Assembly: GCF_000189635.1 (NCBI RefSeq)
Contig: NW_002476146.1
Coordinates: 1 to 64,000, forward strand
Direction of reading: 5' to 3'
DNA from: Tetrahymena thermophila SB210
Lineage: Eukaryota; Ciliophora; Oligohymenophorea; Hymenostomatida; Tetrahymenidae
DNA length: 64,000 nt
Below are positions 49,089-60,880 of the stretch, in pieces; within the stretch, counting starts at the first letter, position 1, and each line of letters begins with the position of its first letter. The translations under genes were made by a program, and so were the position numbers. The notes beneath the pieces are model-generated. The model saw only the letters and a program-made list of their open reading frames with translations, was not told the origin of the DNA and ran no database searches.

Positions 49089-52000
49089 TCAATTTTTTTC
49101 AATAGTATCATTTCCTTATTCTTGCTATTAAAGTTCTATTTAGGTTTTATCTTGAATTTAACTAGGATCGTCTTATTCATCCATATCATATTATTAATAA
49201 ACTTATTATTGTTTTAAGCATTTCTTTAATAATTTAAGTGCTTATAGAATTATAATTATTAAATAAACAGTAAAATTAAATATAAGTAAAGATAGATAAA
49301 AAACTTTAGAATTTATTTATTTTTAATCAGTTTTTTGATTTTGTTATTAATCTTCTTATTTTAGGATATTTATTTAGATAATTTATTAAATAAAGTATTA
49401 TTTTTAGTTTTTGTTTACAAAGTGCTCATAACCTAAATATACATTTTTCCAATCTATTGCTCTCAATTCTAAAGTCAAATTTCCTTTCAGTTCTTTATCA
49501 AAATTTATTTCAATTTATATTTATGAGGGATAGAAGTTGTTGTATGAGAAATCATTTATTTCCAATAATCTATTGTTCTCCTCGATAACATAAATTTAAA
49601 TGGGAATCAAAAAAAAGTTTTTTATTTTCTCTGAGTTATCATTTAAAGATATCTAAATCTTAGCTTTCAAAGATGAATATAGTTTTAAAGCTATTGATTA
49701 ATTGCTACAAAAAATAAAATTTTCGCAACTAACTGACATAATAGAATTTAAAACAGAGTTGCCTCTTTCCAATTACCCTTAGTTAATTTCATATTTTTAA
49801 ATTTAATTTAAATTAGCAAAGCTCAATGATTGAACAAGAATTATTTGAGACATAAAGTCAATATTTAACTTGATAGTTTTCTTTAACAAACTATTATTGT
49901 AAATTTATAAATAGAAAGTACAAGTTCTAATTGAGCATTTATTTTAATATTTTTATGTGATTTATGATATTAAAATTTAACATTCTATCGTATATTGAAA
50001 ATTAGAATATTTATCAATTTTAAAATCTTTAAATTAAAGTTTCAACAATTCTTCTTAAAATTTAGGATCTACTCTCAACTAAAAATCATAGCACTCCTTT
50101 GGTGTTTGTAAAATAGTAATTATCATTTTAACACTCTGAATATAACTTGTAGAATGACTATTTTAAAAATGAAAAGTAATATATTTCTCTAAGTTTATCA
50201 AATTTTATTCACAATATTTAGAATTTTGGCCATTGAAATGACTCTCACATCTCTCAAAGATTCCATCATCATCAAAAACTGGGAAAGAATTATGATCAGG
50301 ACAGTATTATTCGCAAATTCGATCATTGTTTTTTTGAATTTTTGTAAATCTTGGACAATCACGGTAGCATCTATTTTAAAAGAAAACTTTTTGATTAGCA
50401 CATCTACATTTATGATCTGATTCAACCATATACCTTGATAAAGTACAGCTTAAACAATCATTTGATGATTTACTAGTGCAATTTGCACACAAAGGATGAC
50501 ATTATTCGCATTCATTATTTTCGTTTGAATAAGTTCCTTCTGGACAACTCTCTAAGCATGTGTTTAAATGAAGATAAGGATATTTCTTATTGCATTTTTA
50601 GCAAATGTTAATATTTTATTCACACTTAAAGCAATTTTTTATCTAACAACATTCATTTTAAAGAAGATACAATTATGGTCCTGATTATAGTTTACATTCT
50701 TTACTTTCGCATTTACAAAATAATTTATTATTGCATTAGTATTCTTTAAAATAATAATTGCATTCAGTGCAACTGGATTCATTTGTGCAAGAAAAGCAGT
50801 TATTAGGACATTATAAACATTCCTTGTAATCGACATTTCCTTATTTTATTGAAGGGAAATAACCAATAGGACACTCATCAATACAGTAACTAAATCCATA
50901 TAATGTACCAATTATTAAATATTTATTAGGTTTACATCTTAAACATGATTCATTAGTTTTAGAACAAATTAAGCAATTTTCATCACATATTTTTATGCAC
51001 GTATTAAGTAAACTCGATAATTGATATTGTTAAAAGCATTAACACTCGTTTATATTTAATTAATAATTTGAATTCGGAATACATTTTATACATTGGTTTT
51101 ATTTTTACTCCAAACACAATTTAATTTACACATTTTAATCACAATCTTTAAAATCATAAACACTTAGATTATTTACACAATTAAAAATGCATTTGCCATC
51201 AAAAAGATTATATTCTAGATGGCATTAAATGCATATATTTTGCTAATTTTTACTGCATTTTAAACAATTATCAATTTTGCACTTTCTACACAAAAGTTAC
51301 TGTTCATCTATTGAATAATTTAATTCACATTTAGATGTGCACCATTAAGGGTTATCTTCATATCTATATTATCCCTCACATGACTCAAGACATAGTTTCT
51401 AATCATTTTCAATTTTATAAAACTTTGGACATTTTTTAACACAAATATTGCCTAATAAAAAATCCTTACATTTACTTATGCATTCACCATCATTTTATTA
51501 TTAAAGAACGCAAATACTTTTACATTATAACGATTCAATATAAAAAAAATAATTATGGTAGCAAGATAAGCATGGTAATTATTTTTATTAAATAAAATAA
51601 TCATAATCCAAATAGCAACTTTTACAACCAGTAGGACAATTAAAACAATAGTTACCCTCTTCAGAAATAATAATTTACTAGGCAGAATCACATTTTAGAT
51701 AGCATTTTAAATCATTCATCAAAAAATAATTTGGCTGACATTAAATACAGTTTTTCTCATCTTTTGATAAAATAAGACAATTTTTAATCTTTTCTATTTG
51801 GTCAATTTGAATTTCTTTTTTGCCAGCTATGCATGCTGAATTATCTTAATCTTTAAAAAAGCCATATTTACATTTTAAACAAATATTACCTTCATGGCAT
51901 ACTAAGCAGTCTTGGATTTAGCAATCAAGGACTTTATAATAATTACCATATTTTTCTAAGTATTATTTATGACCTAAATTTAATTATCCAAAAAACTAAC

Positions 52001-54344
52001 TCCTAAATTTATTCAAACACTTTTTTTCATTACAATAAATGTAGTTCATACATTTTTAAGTTTGACAAAAGCATAATCCTTGAAATAAGACATATCCTTT
52101 TTCACATAAAATACATTATTTACCTTAATAAATATAGCTTATTTATCCTATCTAAAAGTTGTTTTAGTTAATTTTATCTACAATTTTACAGTCTGGAAAT
52201 TATGAATCAATAAAACAATTATTATCTGAAGAATAATCTATATAGTATCCTTCAAAGCATTCTATGCATTTATCATTTATAAATTACTTACAAGGTATTT
52301 TGGTTTCTTTGCAAATTGTAAAATCAGAATCAAGGTTTTTATAAGTAAAAAATGAATGAAAACGATTTACACTCCCAGGTATACTAATTCCACATATAGC
52401 TTCGCAACGTGATCCTTTTACTAAATTATAACCACTTTAACATAAGATACAAGTATTTTATATGCTATGGATAATGCAATTTTAAATATTTTACTCGCAC
52501 TTCATAGTTTTCGAGCTGAAATAAAATCCTTATTCACACTCCAAACAAAAAGAATGTTCATTATTGTATTTCGTACATTTTTCAAATGAAATATCCTTGA
52601 TTTCTAGGTTAGAATTGTTATAAAGACATTTATAAATTAAGTAAGGGAAATCTTATCTACTTATAATATTTTTTTCACATTCAAAATAGTTATAATTATT
52701 AAAAATTTTCTCATTTTTTTCAAGCTTATAAAAAAAGTTTACACATATTTAATCTTGCTTGCCAAAATCAATACCATAAAACTAATATTATTTATTTTTT
52801 TTTTCTTTTTCAGTATCTGTCATTATATTTTCTGAACCTAAAAATATTTCTGATAAATGTTTTAAATAATTTAAAACCATTACATTTTTTAAATCAAAGT
52901 TTTCTATTAAATTTTAATTTATGGCTGAATTAATTTAGCACTACAAGCTTAAGCAAGCATCAATATTATATGCTTAATGCTCACAGTAAATAGATAGTAT
53001 CCTAATAGAGCATTCGTTTCTTTACTCATTAACATAATAACTTCCATAATCAATGCAGTATATGCATTTCTTTTCATTGTTGAATATGCACTAATTATTC
53101 ATTTTAGTTTAATCAAACTATTCTGAAGGCTGCTTTAAAAGAATAGGTTAACTAAAAGCTTTAATTTAATTATTTTAAAAGTCCTCTTCATTTTATAACT
53201 ATTTTTTTTTAAACTCTATTAATCTTTGCTTCAAAAATAGCTAATTATATGAATTCTAAATTATTTTATTTTAATTAATCCTTATACCAAGAGATGTATA
53301 ATTAAATAAGTTTTGTGAGTCATTTTGGTGATTTTATTAGATTTTTAAAAGCTTTTAACGTTTATCGTGAAGATTCTATTAACTAAAAAGGTGTCTTTAA
53401 TTTTACATAATACATTCACCATTGATAAGTATGCTTTCAATGTTACAGCTTAAACATTGATTGGGATTCTTTCTGCTTATAATTAAGCATCCAGACATTT
53501 TAATACAACTTTAAAGATGAAGCTTATAGAAAGGAAAACATTTTGAACATAGTTCTTTTCCTTATATTTCAAAATACTCTTAACAAAAAGGTATAATTAC
53601 TTAACACTTAGATTTATCATCTTTTAATGCATATGAATATGAACACCTAAAATTTTCTTTTTCAAGTATTTATTCTTATTTAAAGCATCCTACTAATTTG
53701 TCATAATATCTTTCAATATAAATATAGTTATCTTTACATTATATTAAATGAGAAAACATTGAAATTTAGTCTGGGTTGACAAAATTTTCTCCTAAATATA
53801 TTCCTTATTAAGTTTAAAAATATGAATAAAATCCCTACTAAAACTACTAACATTTCTAAAATTATGAATCAAACAAAGCACAAAAAGTTTTAAATGTATC
53901 TTTGAATATATTTTTTGTAATAGTATCTAAAATAAACCCAAACCTTGGAAATAAGCATTCTGTTTCACTTTCATTTACTATAGCACATCTCTCCAAAAAT
54001 TTTTAATCTTTGACCATAGTATACTAGTTATTTGGGAGCAACTGAATACCATCTAAAGCCTCTGCACATAAGCCATCCTACGCTAACCTCTTGCAGTTTG
54101 CATATTAAAGATGAGACAACTAAAATCTAAATTCAATGCATGATTTATAATTTTTTGAAACAATGTAACCTAATTCACATTCAATACAAAGCTATTAGTC
54201 ATAAAGATATCTACTAAATGTACTTGGAGCATAGACATATTCAACACACATATCAATTTAATCAATCTCCTAACAGTTCAATATAAAAAATACTTTTAAA
54301 ATATTCAATATTTAAAATGTGTTTATTTATCTATTTCGCTTCAT
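49089..54344 (-). CDS. Large cysteine-rich surface protein (furin-like/CxxC repeats)
   Basis: A single uninterrupted exon of 1752 codons gives 1751 residues. The N-terminus has a hydrophobic signal-like stretch ('FQILNILKVFFILNC'). Residues about 30-1400 are packed with Cys pairs in repeats of the furin-like/growth-factor-receptor type ('CQICHEG'-like units: 'CLVCHEGNICLKCKYGFF', 'CPNNCFSCTNESSCTECN', 'CHPLCANCTSKSSNDCLSC'). A Cys-poor region of about 250 residues (1420-1670) follows. Near residues 1680-1705 lies one membrane helix ('VFYLSLLIFNFTVYLIIIIL'), then a Gln/Asp-rich cytosolic tail. The layout is of a type I surface protein with an extracellular Cys-rich rod, a family greatly expanded in Tetrahymena and not functionally assigned. 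Absence of introns over 5.3 kb is notable beside its highly spliced neighbours. A hairpin sits 66 bp upstream of the start. Confidence 0.9.
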
Positions 54345-55203
54345 TTTTTTACTCTAAAATTTTTATCAAATTGAATATAAAATATCCTTTATTAGGTATA
54401 TTGTAATCACTTCATATATTTATTTATGCCTTTCAAAGTAATATATGAAGCGCAAAATTAATTTTTTTGGAATCTAATTTTTATTTTAATTCTAAATTGG
54501 ATTAGTTTTATATATATTTCAAGACAAAAATAATAAATTAATTAATTAAGAAATAATTAAATTAGGATTTTCCATTTTAAGAACTTTGAGAATTTGAAAA
54601 AAAAGACACCAAATCTAAAAAACCTTTATATGAAAAAATAAATAAATAAATTATTTGATTAAAATATATTTTAATTCAAAAAAAAAAATTAATGAATTAG
54701 AGAGTCATTTATTGTTTGAATTTGCATTGTAAATTTTAGCATTTAGAGAAAAGAAAAAATAGTATTTAGATAGCTCAATATATTTGATAAATTAAAGTAA
54801 TATATTTTATTTTTGATTAAACATTCTTTTGGAAATATATTGAAATAGATTATTACATTACCATTAAGTATCAAAAGCAAAAAAATAATAAAATTATTTT
54901 GTAATTTAATTTTAGTAAAATGCTAGATAATTTCATAATTTTTAAGTTATTATTGTAAACCTATCGAATTACATATTCTTCTTTTTTTGTTTTTAAAAAT
55001 CAGCCAAAAATTAAAAATAAGTTTTGATTATAATTATTTTATATATTTTGAGCAAATGCTTTTATGGGTAGTTAATATAAAAAAAATTTGAAAGTATAAA
55101 TGTTTGCTTAGATAATCAAATCTTTTAAATTGATATTATTAATTTATAAGATATTGTTAATTAATTCACAAAAAATATTAAAGTTTTATAGGTTCAAACA
55201 AAA
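54345..55203. other. Intergenic between divergent genes
   Basis: An 859-bp spacer between the Cys-rich gene (-) and the TPR gene (+). It holds both promoters. The only ordered element is the inverted repeat at 54410-54450. Confidence 0.6.
54410..54450. repeat. Perfect 11-bp inverted repeat upstream of the Cys-rich gene
   Basis: CTTCATATATT (54410-54420) and its exact complement (54440-54450) flank a 19-nt centre. It lies 66 bp upstream of the minus-strand start at 54344. It may be a regulatory site or the base of a hairpin in the 5' leader; chance is possible in A+T-rich DNA, but the arms include four G/C pairs between them. Confidence 0.4.
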
Positions 55204-56712
55204 ATGAATAGTTTTCAAATGAGCAGCAATTCCTAATAAGTTTAAGCTGATCCTGAAATAGAGGAGAGAATAAAAAAAATAGTAGATGAGTTTGAAGATA
55301 ATTTTATTTTTGATAGCTAATATGTTTAGGCCAATGAGTTCTTAAATTAGATTACAGATAAAACAATTAGAGAAGATATTAGGATACTTAGCATTGAAGC
55401 AAGAGTATTAATTTATGATGACCCGCTTAAATCAGAATAAATTTACCAAGCATTATTTGAAAAACATCCAACTTATTTTAAAAATACATTTGAATATTTA
55501 ACACTCTTATTTGACTGTTATGAAGGAAAAGCTTAGGAAGTTAAAAAAAAAGTTCTTTAAATTGTCTAAAATTACTAAGGAAACTAAGAAAATGATGCTT
55601 ACTTTTTAGCTTGCAAAAGTGTTGCAATGAAATCCAAAAAAAACATGGAATTATCTAGAAAGTTAATGAAATAAGCTATAGAAAAAGCTAATAAAGCTTA
55701 CCAGATATCGGATATGTACGCATAATTAGGAAACACTTATTTAGAATTAGAATAATATTAAAAAGCAATAAAATACTACTTAGAGGGCTTGAAAATACAA
55801 CCAAAAAATGATGAATGTTTAAATAACATAAGTTTTTGTTATTTAGAAATGCATGAACTAGAAAAATCTATTTAATTTGGGGAACTTGCTCTCTTGAATT
55901 ACCCCTATAACTCTACTGTCCTTTGTAATTTAGCAATTGTATACGAAGAGCTGGACGATATAGATAAAGCAGAGTAAGCTTATCTTGCCTTGTTTTAAAA
56001 CAAAACAAGTGGTTGTGTTTAACATGCAAATTACATGCAGTTTCTATATGAACACAGATTTAATGATCCTAATAAAAGACTTTTAATCATCGAACATTTA
56101 AAAAAAGGATTTATTTATGAGCCAACTGCATAAAATTCCATTTTTGAACCCTTTTACGTTTTTTTAAAGGAAACTGAGAAATTTGGTAAAGCTCTTTACT
56201 CCTATAAAATAATTGTATGTTTTATGGATTTTTTAGAGACAATAAGATAGCAAGCTCCTAATTTATTAGAAAATATAGCTTTAAAAGTTAATAAAATTAT
56301 ATAATCTCTTTAATAAATTGAAATCGACGAAGAATTCGAAGATATTTCAGATGATGAATATGAATATGAAGATGGCTATGAAGTAGAAGAAGATTATAGT
56401 AGTAATTAAGTGTAAGTTTAAGATAGTTAAGATAATTAGGAGGTTGATTAACAATAAAATCTTAACATAAAAACTGATGGATAATTTTTAGAAAATTTGA
56501 TTTTAGGAAATTAAATTTATCAAGATCCTACTTTAGTAAAGCCAATTAGTACTCATTAGTAAATAGCTATATATAAGCTAATTTATGATATGATCTTATT
56601 AAAATCTAGAGAAAATTCAATTTTGTATAGTTTAATAATATATAATAGACACATATCTGAGAATTTGCATTTTTAAAGCAATATATAATTTTGGGATTTA
56701 TATTTTGATTGA
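55204..56712 (+). CDS. Tetratricopeptide-repeat protein with acidic C-terminal region
   Basis: Single exon, 502 residues, starting in AAAATG context. Helical repeats begin near residue 40. The clearest TPR units are at about 165-195 ('AYQISDMYAQLGNTYLELEQ', 'YQKAIKYYLEGLKIQPKN') and 200-265 ('ECLNNISFCYLEMHELEKSI', 'TVLCNLAIVYEELDDIDKAE'). TPRs form superhelical protein-binding surfaces. From about residue 375 there is a strongly acidic stretch ('EIDEEFEDISDDEYEYEDGY') followed by a Gln-rich segment, then a final 90-residue tail. No signal peptide, membrane segment or enzyme domain. The layout would suit a co-chaperone or a complex scaffold, but no EEVD-binding clamp residues could be checked by eye. 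Function unassigned. Confidence 0.85.
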
Positions 56713-57226
56713 TATTATTTTATATGTTTTTAAATTAGTATACCAATTTTAAAAAATAAGCATTTAACAACTCTATTAATTTCAATTAAATTTTAGCATT
56801 TTTTAAAATATCTTTATCTATCGCAAGTAAGGTTTTGACAGAAACAAAAGCAAATAAAATGAACCTTTAAATTTCATAAAATTATTCATTTTATGAAATG
56901 TACATATGATTTTTTAAATTTATTCTTTTTTTATTTTGAAAAAGCACAAAACCAGTAAATTAATTATAAATATTATCCTATACTTTAACAAAATAATTCT
57001 AAAATTAATTGATGAAAGAAGAATAATTAAAATTTTAAAAACGGAAGAGGAAATATTTGAATTGAGACTATAAAAACTATACATAGATTAAAATGAATAT
57101 GGGTTAAATTAGAAATTATTTATGTAATTTTACAATTAAATTAAATAAGAATTAAATCCATTGAATATTCTTATAAATTTTAAGTTGATATTCATATAAT
57201 TATTTATTATTATTATTATAAATAAA
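56713..57226. other. Intergenic, convergent 3' ends
   Basis: A 514-bp A+T-rich gap between the TPR gene (+) and the large acylated protein gene (-). It includes a short ATT microsatellite near 57200-57220. No gene seen. Confidence 0.6.
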
Positions 57227-60200
57227 TCAAACTTTGAGTTATATATCAACGGCATCTAAAAATTAACTTTATTGATTGCTTTTACTTTATAATTAATTTA
57301 AATCTTTTAGTTAGTAATCATTGTTGCCATTAAATTTTTCTTTATTATCTCTGTTTCTGTCATTTAAATAGTTTAAGATGTTAGGGTTTTAAGGTTGGAT
57401 CATATTCATAATGTTTCCAAATTAATCGTCTTGTCTTTCTAAGTCTCCTAAGCTTTCATTTGTGTTCAAGCGAAGATAGTTATAATTAAGACTTTTTCTT
57501 TGATTTTTTTATGCTGTGTTGTTTAAAGAAATTTCATCTTCAAAGTTATAATTATTGAAGTCAATATCTCCAACTGCTGATGTAAAATTACGAGCGAATT
57601 AAGCTGTAAGTTAATCGAAATCTTATTCAGGATTCAAGCCTAAGGATTTCATTGTTTTCTAAATATTATCTTAGATTTAGGTGTTATTGAATATTTCATT
57701 ATGAATATAAGGAGTTTCCGAGAGTTATTAGCATAACTTTTACAATTTAAGTTTATGTTCTTAAAGTGTTTAGATTATATCATCTTATGATTGGTATTAT
57801 CCTGATGGGGAATTAGACTTTAAAGAAAAACTTTTCTGTTAAGATAAGGCTTTCGAGTAGTTTTCTACTTAGTAATTTAATTTTTTATTTAAATTTGATA
57901 TTTCAATGTGCATTGTGAATATTTCTTGATAAATTTTATTAATGTGATTGTACTCTTTTGAGGCAATATTAGTTATTATGTGTTCTATTTCAGCAAATGA
58001 GTTTGTAGTATTATTAATAATTTATAGCTCGATAACTTTTAGTATCTAGCCTATTGCAAGCTGTGTGATATTGAAACAAGCAGGGTGTTTTTATACAGGC
58101 TATTAACCATTTCCTACTCCATTCTTTTGGATGGACTGAAGAACAAATTAGTTATTAGTTGAATTAAATAAATTGGCATCCAGATTAGAATTACCAACAC
58201 CATTAACAGAAATACAATCTCTTTATGATTGATAATTTATGGTCTCTTTAATAAGCTTCATTAAATAAGCAACCACAGCTCTTATTTAGAAAACATTATT
58301 TCTTTTAGTGATCTCTTAAATAATTAAAAATGTATATTAGAAAATAACTACAGCAGTATTAATAGAATTTATGTCTTGCTACATATTTAAGTTAAATACA
58401 CATTTTATCGTTTAATGGAAAATATGTAACAGAGAGTTCTAAGAAATTTATTAAAACATCTATGAAATGGAATTAAGTTAATTATTTTGACTATTACCGT
58501 TGCTTATACTGTATCCAACATTATCAGTTTAACTCCTCATATTTTACTGGGGGAGTGTTATTTGATGATTGAGTGATTATAAATTATAATTGGAGGCGCT
58601 TTCAGTTATAGGTTTCATTTTGAGTAATATCAATTTGCAAGTAACCTCATAAACCATTAAAGAAACATATTTTTGATTGCAAATGAAAATCAAATTGATT
58701 ATGACTTCGTCTGTGATCATTGGAGAAGAAGTAAAATAGCTACTACAGTCTAAAGCAAGAAGCATCAAGTTGAGTCCTTCAATGATATATTTTGTTTGAT
58801 CATTACCGTAGTACTGGTTAATTAAATTTATGGAGTTAGAGTGTTCAGATGGGGATTTGATCATATACATTTAATTATTAATACCATTTGTATTTGGAGA
58901 TTGGAGAGGAGTGTGAGATCCTTGTTGCATACCCTTTGAGTAGCTAGAAGAAGACATATATTCACATATTTCATTCGAAAGGGCTGTCAATAAAGAGAGT
59001 AATGCACTTGAATCAGGAGCTAATTGTAGAGTATAGTGCACAAAACTTTATTAGATAGCTCTTTTAACTTCAAAAAGTTCATTGTATTCTTTCAAGTTGT
59101 CTAAATAACATCTAACAATTTTATTTGTGGAATGCATCAACAGAGGAATTTCTTTATCTTTCTAAGAAGTGAGCATGTTAAATATTTTAAAGGCGCGAAT
59201 TTTAACTTTTGGGTCTGCAAAGTTTTCTAATTTAAGTAGTCCTTATGGTATGATTTCATCCTTATCTTTATTTTATTCTTTTTGGGCTGAGTTTTACTGA
59301 ATTTTGCTATTTTTTTACGATTACGGTACATTATTATCTGCCCCTCCTATTCCTAAAGAAATTTCATTTTAGCTTTATGCATGAGCTTAGTTGCCAAAGA
59401 CATTCACTTGCTTAAAATTGTTATTAAAATATAGAGAAGGCAAACCTGAAAGCTGCTTGCTAAGAGAGAGATATTCAATCAGCTGTTCCATCAAAAAGAC
59501 TTTATAATTCAACTATACTGATTCAACCCTTGACACAGAAATGGTTTCATTTATGATGTTTTCAATTAGTAGCAAGGTATCCCATTTTACTTAATCAAAG
59601 AATTAGAATAAGTTAGAGAGAACTGAATTGTAATTTTTCAACATAAAGCCTCTTCTTGAAAAAACAGCTAAGATACCTAGGCAATTACTAGTGATTTCTG
59701 CTATCGTAAGATGCACAGACTTTTCAGAGCTTTTCATAGCTTATAAAAGGTTATCGTTGGCTCCGTTAAGAGGAGATTGAGGAACAGCATTATTGTTATT
59801 ATTATTATTATTATCTGGCCTTATTTTTTATGAGTAATTTCGGAGAATTCTATTGAAATCAATAATAGTTTGAAGAGAGAAGAAAAAGAAATTTAGCTAT
59901 TACTTTGTTCCAAATACGCTTTACAGTGTTTTTAATTTAGAAAGAGTTGCTTGGTAAGTAATCTAAAGATTAGATAAAGTTTGTACCTTTTACTTGTTGA
60001 TAGCTTCCCATTAAGGAAGCTGATCTTCATTAGAAGTAGGTATGATTTCTTTTGTGAGATTAAATAAATCAGTCTCTAATTAATCTACCAATACATAAAT
60101 TTTATCAGAAGTATAAGGATCTTTGTGAAGCTAAGAAAACTTAAGCAGTATTTTCATGAACTGGTTTTGAGATTAAAAATAAAAAGGATTGTACTTCTCA

Positions 60201-60880
60201 TTCAAAATAAATAATGCTATATCAATAAAATCTATTTCGAATCTAATAAAATTATCACTAAAAAATGTAATCTAATCCTAAACATTATTCTAGTTTTAAA
60301 TCCCATTAGCATTTTGCTGCCTCTCTTCCTTAGTTGAGTTGTTGGCTTCGTTGTTTTCTGTTAAAACGTCTAATTTTGAGACCAAATTCGAATCTTCGAC
60401 TTAGCCGTGTTTTAGTGAAATATGCTTTTGGGTATAATTCTTTAAGTTTTACACTAAGACTTCTAAAATCATTAGAGTAACCCACTGCACTCCATAATCT
60501 GTTTAAAAGTTTTTTAATTGCGCCTTGAGATATTTAACAGTATCAATAAGACGAATATGTGTATCTTAAATATGGTCAGAGAGATTTTTTGCTTATAATT
60601 TGACTTAACCCTCTAACTTAGGAATATCGTATGACATAAATTCCTTATATGAAGCAGTAGCTTGAGCTTTTATAGATTCCGAAGTAAGTTCTTCGAAATG
60701 AGAAATAAAATCTTCATTTTCTTAGTTTTAGCCTGGCTCCATGTAACTCTTGTTATATCGTTTTTTTTACACTAGCTTGGTGTTTTATGTATTTACTTAA
60801 AATAAAATATTATAACATTCATCCAAAATGCTTTAGTAAACTAACACTGGTTTTCTCATACAACTACTACAGCCTCCCAT
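57227..60880 (-). CDS. 1217-residue protein with N-terminal MGGCSSC acylation signal
   Basis: Single exon, TGA at 57227-57229. The protein starts 'MGGCSSCMRKPVL': Gly2 followed by small residues is a good N-myristoylation signal, and Cys4 and Cys7 are natural palmitoylation sites, so it should be tethered to the cytosolic face of a membrane. The body is largely helical and hydrophilic, without a domain I recognise; alternating Leu/Ile-rich helices ('DPKVKIRAFKIFNMLTS', 'LDNLKEYNELFEVKRAIQ') suggest an ARM/HEAT-like solenoid. There is a poly-Asn run (encoded around 59788-59814), and long Gln/Asn stretches near the C-terminus with a coiled coil at about 960-1060. G+C is higher than in neighbours and there are no introns over 3.6 kb. 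It belongs to no family I can name. Membrane targeting is inferred only from the first residues. Confidence 0.85.
59788..59814. repeat. ATT/AAT microsatellite encoding poly-Asn
   Basis: A trinucleotide run inside the 1217-residue gene. On the coding strand it reads (AAT)n with one AAC, giving nine or so consecutive Asn residues in a loop between helical regions. Length variation here would stay in frame. Confidence 0.8.

Noticed and set aside
50198..51691. Several short frames on both strands
   Set aside because: All lie inside the 1751-residue Cys-rich gene and are off-frame or antisense to its Cys repeats.
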